Made by a program: the position numbers and the translations under genes. A stretch of 64,000 nt of DNA from an uncultured Muribaculaceae bacterium (GTDB taxonomy: Bacteria; Bacteroidota; Bacteroidia; Bacteroidales; Muribaculaceae), in NCBI GenBank assembly GCA_934661195.1, contig CAKUJD010000006.1, positions 124,001 to 188,000 of the forward strand, in the 5' to 3' direction. Under the pieces are notes generated by a model. It searched no databases and had not been told where the DNA came from. It worked only from the letters and a program-made list of their open reading frames with translations. Shown in pieces: positions 59,963 through 64,000 of the stretch. Each line of letters begins with the position of its first letter. The stretch's first letter is position 1.

Positions 59963-60592
59963 TTAAAACTCTGTTACTGTGGTTAGGCGGTGCGACTCGC
60001 CGAAGTCGCTTGGCAGCCAGCAGCGGGTGTGCAGCCCAGGCAGGTTCACATCGTGGGCGGGAGGCCCGGCAATGTCGAGTCCGGCTTTGGCATATGCGCG
60101 CGCCACCAGCTCGGTGCAGTAGAGGCGCGTTGTGTCGGCCGAGTCATAGTCGTGGTCAAATGCCGTGCCGCGCCTGTAGGCGGCCATGGCCCAAGCCGCC
60201 GCCTTGTGCGCAGCAGCCCGGTTGGCTGGGCGGCGCACCGATCCGCAAGAAGCCATCATCGAACTGAAAAATTTTTCCGGAGAGTCCATTTTCACACGGT
60301 CGATGTCGCCGGCAAAGTCGGGCTCGCCAGGCACCGCATGCACTATCATGGGGTGGCCGCACGAGTCCACCACTATGCCCACGTGTGAATACCGCCCCCC
60401 GCGGTCGGCCGCAGCCACAGCGTGGCTGGTGGCACCGCCGCCCATGCGCAGCACCACATCGCCCTCGCGCAGCTTGGTGCCTGAGGGCAGAATGCACCTT
60501 GGCCTATCCTGCCGGGTGCCGTGGCCGGCGCAGGCCACCGTGGCGGCAAGCAGCGCCGTGAAGCATGCTATTATGACCATAACTGCCTTCAT
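59963..60592 (-). CDS. YiiX-like permuted NlpC/P60 cysteine hydrolase
   Basis: From ATG 60592 the product has 209 residues with a hydrophobic signal segment (~5-22, ending VACAG, perhaps a lipobox). The catalytic His lies in RYSHVGIVVD (~65) and the Cys in RLYCTELVARAY (~170), the order of permuted papain-like (YiiX/YebB) amidases. REGDVVLRMG precedes the His as in the family. It probably cleaves an amide in the envelope. A promoter at 60601-60632 places the transcript start within a few bases of this ATG, so translation may be leaderless or begin at the next ATG (60580). Confidence 0.85.
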   Translation of the reverse strand: MKAVMVIIACFTALLAATVACAGHGTRQDRPRCILPSGTKLREGDVVLRMGGGATSHAVAAADRGGRYSHVGIVVDSCGHPMIVHAVPGEPDFAGDIDRVKMDSPEKFFSSMMASCGSVRRPANRAAAHKAAAWAMAAYRRGTAFDHDYDSADTTRLYCTELVARAYAKAGLDIAGPPAHDVNLPGLHTRCWLPSDFGESHRLTTVTEF

Positions 60593-60600
60593 AAGTGCTG

Positions 60601-60632
60601 CAAATTTAGGCATTTGCTCCCACTGCTGCAAC
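60601..60632 (-). promoter_or_regulatory. promoter of the YiiX-like gene
   Basis: On the minus strand TAAATTTG (60608-60601) follows GTTG (60632-60629) by 20 nt. The predicted start is near 60595, almost at the ATG (60592). Confidence 0.6.
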
Positions 60633-60662
60633 ACCCCTCCATGTGTTGTGCAACATGTGCCG

Positions 60663-62624
60663 CTACCGTTTCGGGCGGTTGTCCTTGCCGCGGCCGGGGC
60701 GGCGCGGGGCTCCGTGGCCCTTGGACTGCTGGTCGCGGCGCGATGGACCCATGTAGCCCACGCCGTGCGGATACAGCTTGTCGATAAGGTCGGGGCGGCG
60801 CATGCGGCGCAGGGCCTGCACTATGCCGCGCTTGTATTCGCTCTCATACCAAAAGAAGAATTGCCGCTGCGCCAGCTTCTCCTCGGGCGTGTGGGCCGTG
60901 TACACCGGCTCGAGAGTGTAGGGGTTGAGCCCCGTGTAGTAGGCTTCGGTCGATACCGTCATGGGCGTTGGGGTGAAGTCCTGCACCTGCTCAAGGTGGA
61001 AGTCGAGCTCTTTGGTGATCACGGCCAGTTCGGCCATGTCCTCCTCGTGGCAGGCGGGGTGCGACGAGATGAAGTAGGGTATGAGCTGCTCTTTTAGTCC
61101 ATAATGTGCGTTGATGCGGTCGAACAGACGCTTGAACTGCCTGAACAGCTCAAACGACGGCTTGCGCATCATCATCAGCACGGCGTCGCTGGTGTGCTCG
61201 GGTGCCACCTTGAGGCGGCCCGACACGTGGTGGCGAATCAGCTCCTCGTTGTACTGGGCGTTCACCTTGTCGGTTTCGGGGTCGCCAGTGCGGTGCATCG
61301 ACAGGTCGTAGCGCACGCCGCTGCCAATGAACGACTTCTTCACCAGCGGATTGGCGTCGACAGAGTGGTAGATGTCGAGCAGGCGGCTGTGGTCGGTGTT
61401 GAGGTTGGGGCACGGCTTTGGGTGCAGGCACGAGGGGCGCGCGCACCGCTTGCACCGCTCCAGGTCGCGGCCGTGCAGCGAATACATGTTGGCGCTGGGG
61501 CCGCCCAGGTCGCTTATGTAGCCCTTGAAGTCGTCCATGTGTGTCACCTGTTCCACTTCGCGCATAATGCTGCGCTTGCTGCGCGAGGCTATGAACTTGC
61601 CCTGATGTGCGCTGATGGTGCAGAAGGCGCAGCCGCCAAAGCAGCCGCGGTGCATGTTCACCGAGTGGCGTATCATCTCGTAGGCGGGAATGCGCTTGCC
61701 GTTGTAGCGCGGGTGGGGCAGGCGGGTGTAGGGCAGGTCGAACGAGGCGTCGATCTCCTCGGTGGTCATTGGCGGATTGGTGCGGTTCACCTTTATGGCC
61801 ATGCCGCTGGTGGCCTGCCACAGGTCGCGCCCGTTCCAGCGGTTGCTTTCCACCTCCACATACTTGAAGTTCTCGGCTTGGCACCGCTTCGAGTGCAGGC
61901 ATTCCTCGTAGGAGTGCAGCACCACGTTGTGGGCGTCGGTGGCGTCGGGCATCTCGCTCAGCGGGCGGCGCACCACCGTCTGCGGTATGCTGGTGAGCTC
62001 GGCCACGCTGCGCCCGGCGCTCAGCGCCTCGGCCACCTCAATCACGGGCTTCTCGCCCATGCCGTAGATTATGATGTCGGCCTGGCTGTCGGCCATTATC
62101 GAAGGCCGCAGGCGGTCTTGCCAGTAGTCGTAGTGGGCCACGCGGCGCAGCGAGGCCTCGATGCCGCCGGCCACTATGGGCACGTCGGGAAACAGCTTCT
62201 TCAGCGCGTCGGCATACACAATGGTGGGGTAGTCGGGCCGCTGTCCGGCCCGGCCGCCGGGGGTGTAGGCGTCGTCGCTGCGCCGGCGGCGGTTGGCGGT
62301 GTAGTGGTTCACCATCGAGTCCATGGCGCCGGCGCTGATGCCGAAAAACAGCCTCGGCCTGCCCAGCTTGGCAAAGTCGCGCAGGTCATCGCGCCAGTTG
62401 GGCTGCGGCACTATAGCCACATTGTAGCCGTGTGCCTCAAGGGTGCGGCCAATCACGGCCGGCCCCATCGACGGGTGGTCGATGTAGGCGTCGCCCGAAA
62501 ACAGGATCACGTCGATGTGGTCCCATCCCAGGTGCTCAATCTCCTTTTTTGTGGTTGGCAGCCACTGGCGGTCGATGTGGTGGCTGCGGTGCTGTGTGTC
62601 GGTAGCGTTGTGTTGCTGCTTCAT
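60663..62624 (-). CDS. YgiQ-family radical SAM protein
   Basis: The 653-residue protein has the N-terminal YgiQ domain (PTTKKEIEHLGWDHIDVILF, SGDAYIDHPSMG at ~43) and a radical SAM core with C328, C332, C335 in GCFGGCAFC. A further Cys-rich segment (RCKRCARPSCLHPKPCP, ~405) may bind a second cluster. The tail is basic and low complexity (RRPGRGKDNRPKR). The reaction is unknown. Its ATG overlaps the uvrB stop (ATGA at 62621). Confidence 0.94.
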   Translation of the reverse strand: MKQQHNATDTQHRSHHIDRQWLPTTKKEIEHLGWDHIDVILFSGDAYIDHPSMGPAVIGRTLEAHGYNVAIVPQPNWRDDLRDFAKLGRPRLFFGISAGAMDSMVNHYTANRRRRSDDAYTPGGRAGQRPDYPTIVYADALKKLFPDVPIVAGGIEASLRRVAHYDYWQDRLRPSIMADSQADIIIYGMGEKPVIEVAEALSAGRSVAELTSIPQTVVRRPLSEMPDATDAHNVVLHSYEECLHSKRCQAENFKYVEVESNRWNGRDLWQATSGMAIKVNRTNPPMTTEEIDASFDLPYTRLPHPRYNGKRIPAYEMIRHSVNMHRGCFGGCAFCTISAHQGKFIASRSKRSIMREVEQVTHMDDFKGYISDLGGPSANMYSLHGRDLERCKRCARPSCLHPKPCPNLNTDHSRLLDIYHSVDANPLVKKSFIGSGVRYDLSMHRTGDPETDKVNAQYNEELIRHHVSGRLKVAPEHTSDAVLMMMRKPSFELFRQFKRLFDRINAHYGLKEQLIPYFISSHPACHEEDMAELAVITKELDFHLEQVQDFTPTPMTVSTEAYYTGLNPYTLEPVYTAHTPEEKLAQRQFFFWYESEYKRGIVQALRRMRRPDLIDKLYPHGVGYMGPSRRDQQSKGHGAPRRPGRGKDNRPKR

Positions 62625-64000
62625 TTTGCTGCTGATTGTTCGTTTCTCTGTTGGTCGAGGCGCTCTTGCATTTTCAGCATCTCGTCGCGGTATTGCGCTG
62701 CCTCGATAAAGTCCATACGCTTCGATGCCTCCAGCATTTGCTGGCGCAGGTGGTCGATGGCTTTCTCAAGGTTGGCGGGCTTCATGTAGGCCACCACGGG
62801 GTCGGCCGCTATGCCCGCGCTCTTGTCAAATTCCGCCTCGCACTGCTGCCGCAGCGACGAGAAGTCGGCCACATTGTTCTCATATTTGCGCGCGTGCTTG
62901 GCTGCCTTGTCGCCGCCGGCGGGCGCAATGTCGGTGTCGACGCCGATAATCGAGTTGCGCGCCTTCACTATGGCTTGCGGCGTGATGCCGTGCTCCTCGT
63001 TGTATTTCAGCTGAATGGTGCGTCGGCGGTCGGTCTCGTCGATGGTGCGCTGCATCGAGTCGGTGATCTTGTCGGCATACATTATCACCTCGCCGTTGAG
63101 GTTTCGCGCCGCGCGGCCGGCCGTCTGTGTCAGAGCCCTGTGCGAGCGCAGGAATCCCTCCTTGTCGGCATCTAGAATGGCCACCAGCGACACCTCGGGC
63201 AGGTCAAGGCCCTCGCGCAGCAGGTTCACGCCCACCAGCACGTCGATGTTGCCGGCGCGCAGGTCGTCGAGAATTTGGATGCGGTCGATGGTCTCAACAT
63301 CGCTGTGCATATAGGCGCACTTGATGTTGATTTTCGCCAGATAGTCGGTCAGTTCCTCGGCCATGCGCTTGGTGAGCGTGGTCACCAGTGTGCGCTGCTT
63401 CAGCTCCACGCGCTTCTGTATCTCCTCCACCAGGTCGTCCACCTGGTTGAGGCTGGGGCGCACGGTGATTTTTGGGTCGAGCAGCCCCGTGGGCCTTATC
63501 ACCTGCTCCACCACCACGCCCTCGCTCTGCTGCAGCTCGTAGTCGGCAGGTGTGGCGCTCACATAAATCGTCTGGTGGGTCAGCGCCTCAAACTCCTCGA
63601 AGCGCAGCGGGCGGTTGTCGCGCGCCGCGTCGAGGCGGAAGCCGTATTCCACCAGCGTGTTTTTCCGGCTCTGGTCGCCGCCATACATGGCCCGCACCTG
63701 CGGAATGGTGGCGTGACTCTCGTCGATTATTGTCAGAAAGTCCTTTGGCATGTAGTCGAGCAGACAGTAAGGGCGCGCGCCGGGGGCGCGCCCGTCGAAG
63801 TATCGCGAATAGTTTTCAATGCCCGAGCAGTAGCCCACTTCGCGTATCATCTCCAGGTCGTAGGTCACGCGCTCATACAGCCGCTTGGCCTCGGCAGGCC
63901 TGCCCTCGCGCTTAAACATCTCCACCTGCGTGCCCAGGTCCACATCGATCTGGCCCAGCGCGCTGTTCATCTTGTCCTTGGTGGTGACAAACACGTTGGC
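62621..64000 (-). CDS. uvrB: excinuclease ABC subunit B, 3' part
   Basis: The frame is open to the window edge; the N-terminus lies beyond 64000. The visible ~459 residues include DYMPKDFLTIIDESHATIPQ (helicase motif II, DESH), VSATPADYEL (motif III), LVTTLTKRMAEELTDYL (motif IV), NLLREGLDLPEVSLVAILDAD (motif V, quoted in two halves LLREGLDLPEV and SLVAILDAD), QTAGRAARN (motif VI), and a C-terminal UVR domain (DHLRQQMLEASKRMDFIEAA). UvrB verifies damage in nucleotide excision repair with UvrA and UvrC. It is coupled to ygiQ downstream. Confidence 0.97.
   Translation of the reverse strand, partial: ANVFVTTKDKMNSALGQIDVDLGTQVEMFKREGRPAEAKRLYERVTYDLEMIREVGYCSGIENYSRYFDGRAPGARPYCLLDYMPKDFLTIIDESHATIPQVRAMYGGDQSRKNTLVEYGFRLDAARDNRPLRFEEFEALTHQTIYVSATPADYELQQSEGVVVEQVIRPTGLLDPKITVRPSLNQVDDLVEEIQKRVELKQRTLVTTLTKRMAEELTDYLAKINIKCAYMHSDVETIDRIQILDDLRAGNIDVLVGVNLLREGLDLPEVSLVAILDADKEGFLRSHRALTQTAGRAARNLNGEVIMYADKITDSMQRTIDETDRRRTIQLKYNEEHGITPQAIVKARNSIIGVDTDIAPAGGDKAAKHARKYENNVADFSSLRQQCEAEFDKSAGIAADPVVAYMKPANLEKAIDHLRQQMLEASKRMDFIEAAQYRDEMLKMQERLDQQRNEQSAAK

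Overview
ORGANISM. The window is a GC-rich chromosomal segment from the order Bacteroidales, most likely a Muribaculaceae- or Prevotella-like gut bacterium. Supporting signs are Bacteroidetes-type promoters (TTTG, a 19-21 nt spacer, then TAnnTTTG) ahead of many genes, weak Shine-Dalgarno sequences, a Bat (aerotolerance) operon, secreted proteins ending in a type IX secretion-like C-terminal domain, a glycine dehydrogenase split into two subunits, and a FabI/TrkAH/FtsK gene set typical of the order. Family-level assignment is inference. I see no rRNA, tRNA, CRISPR array, integrase or transposase. LAYOUT. 0.2-3.7 kb: two tandem secreted proteins with near-identical C-terminal sorting domains, separated by a repeat-bearing spacer. 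3.9-13.1 kb: MoxR-DUF58-BatA/B/C/D/E operon ending with a PAP2 phosphatase. 13.2-16.3 kb: small DNA-binding protein, universal stress protein, FKBP isomerase, and a short minus-strand pair (DUF1232-like, VOC). 16.4-23.3 kb: an acetyltransferase followed by four tightly packed genes that look like a Wadjet/MksBEFG-type SMC defence or condensin system (kleisin-like, MksE-like, 1222-residue SMC-like ATPase, compact Toprim nuclease-like protein). This is the most interesting locus. 23.3-29.0 kb, minus strand: acyltransferase, metallophosphoesterase, Tex, FolK and a metal-dependent hydrolase. 29.2-31.1 kb, minus: a kinase-less PASTA protein and an RluD-type pseudouridine synthase. 31.3-31.5 kb: a candidate small RNA with its own -7 box and terminator. 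31.6-36.6 kb: a 58-residue membrane protein, Dxs, TrkA and TrkH. 36.8-40.9 kb: FtsK, a LolA-like carrier and thioredoxin reductase. 41.0-46.1 kb, minus: a CobW-family GTPase, an S9 peptidase and a lipoprotein serpin flanked by two copies of a hairpin repeat. 46.5-53.3 kb, minus: LplA-GcvT-GcvH-GcvPA-GcvPB-Lpd, a complete glycine cleavage operon with its own lipoylation enzyme. 53.4-55.7 kb: a convergent EamA and MATE transporter pair. 55.9-58.1 kb, minus: ECF sigma factor, putative anti-sigma protein and a secreted protein. 58.6-64.0 kb: FabI, then minus-strand DUF4878-like lipoprotein, YiiX-like hydrolase, YgiQ radical SAM protein and the 3' part of uvrB, which runs off the window. HOW IT FITS TOGETHER. 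Most of the window is core metabolism and envelope function in short operons. The accessory-looking parts are the SMC/Toprim cluster, the low-GC serpin island bounded by repeats, and two inverted copies of a 149-nt intergenic repeat near 2.1 kb and 15.0 kb. All assignments were made by reading motifs; no database search was run.
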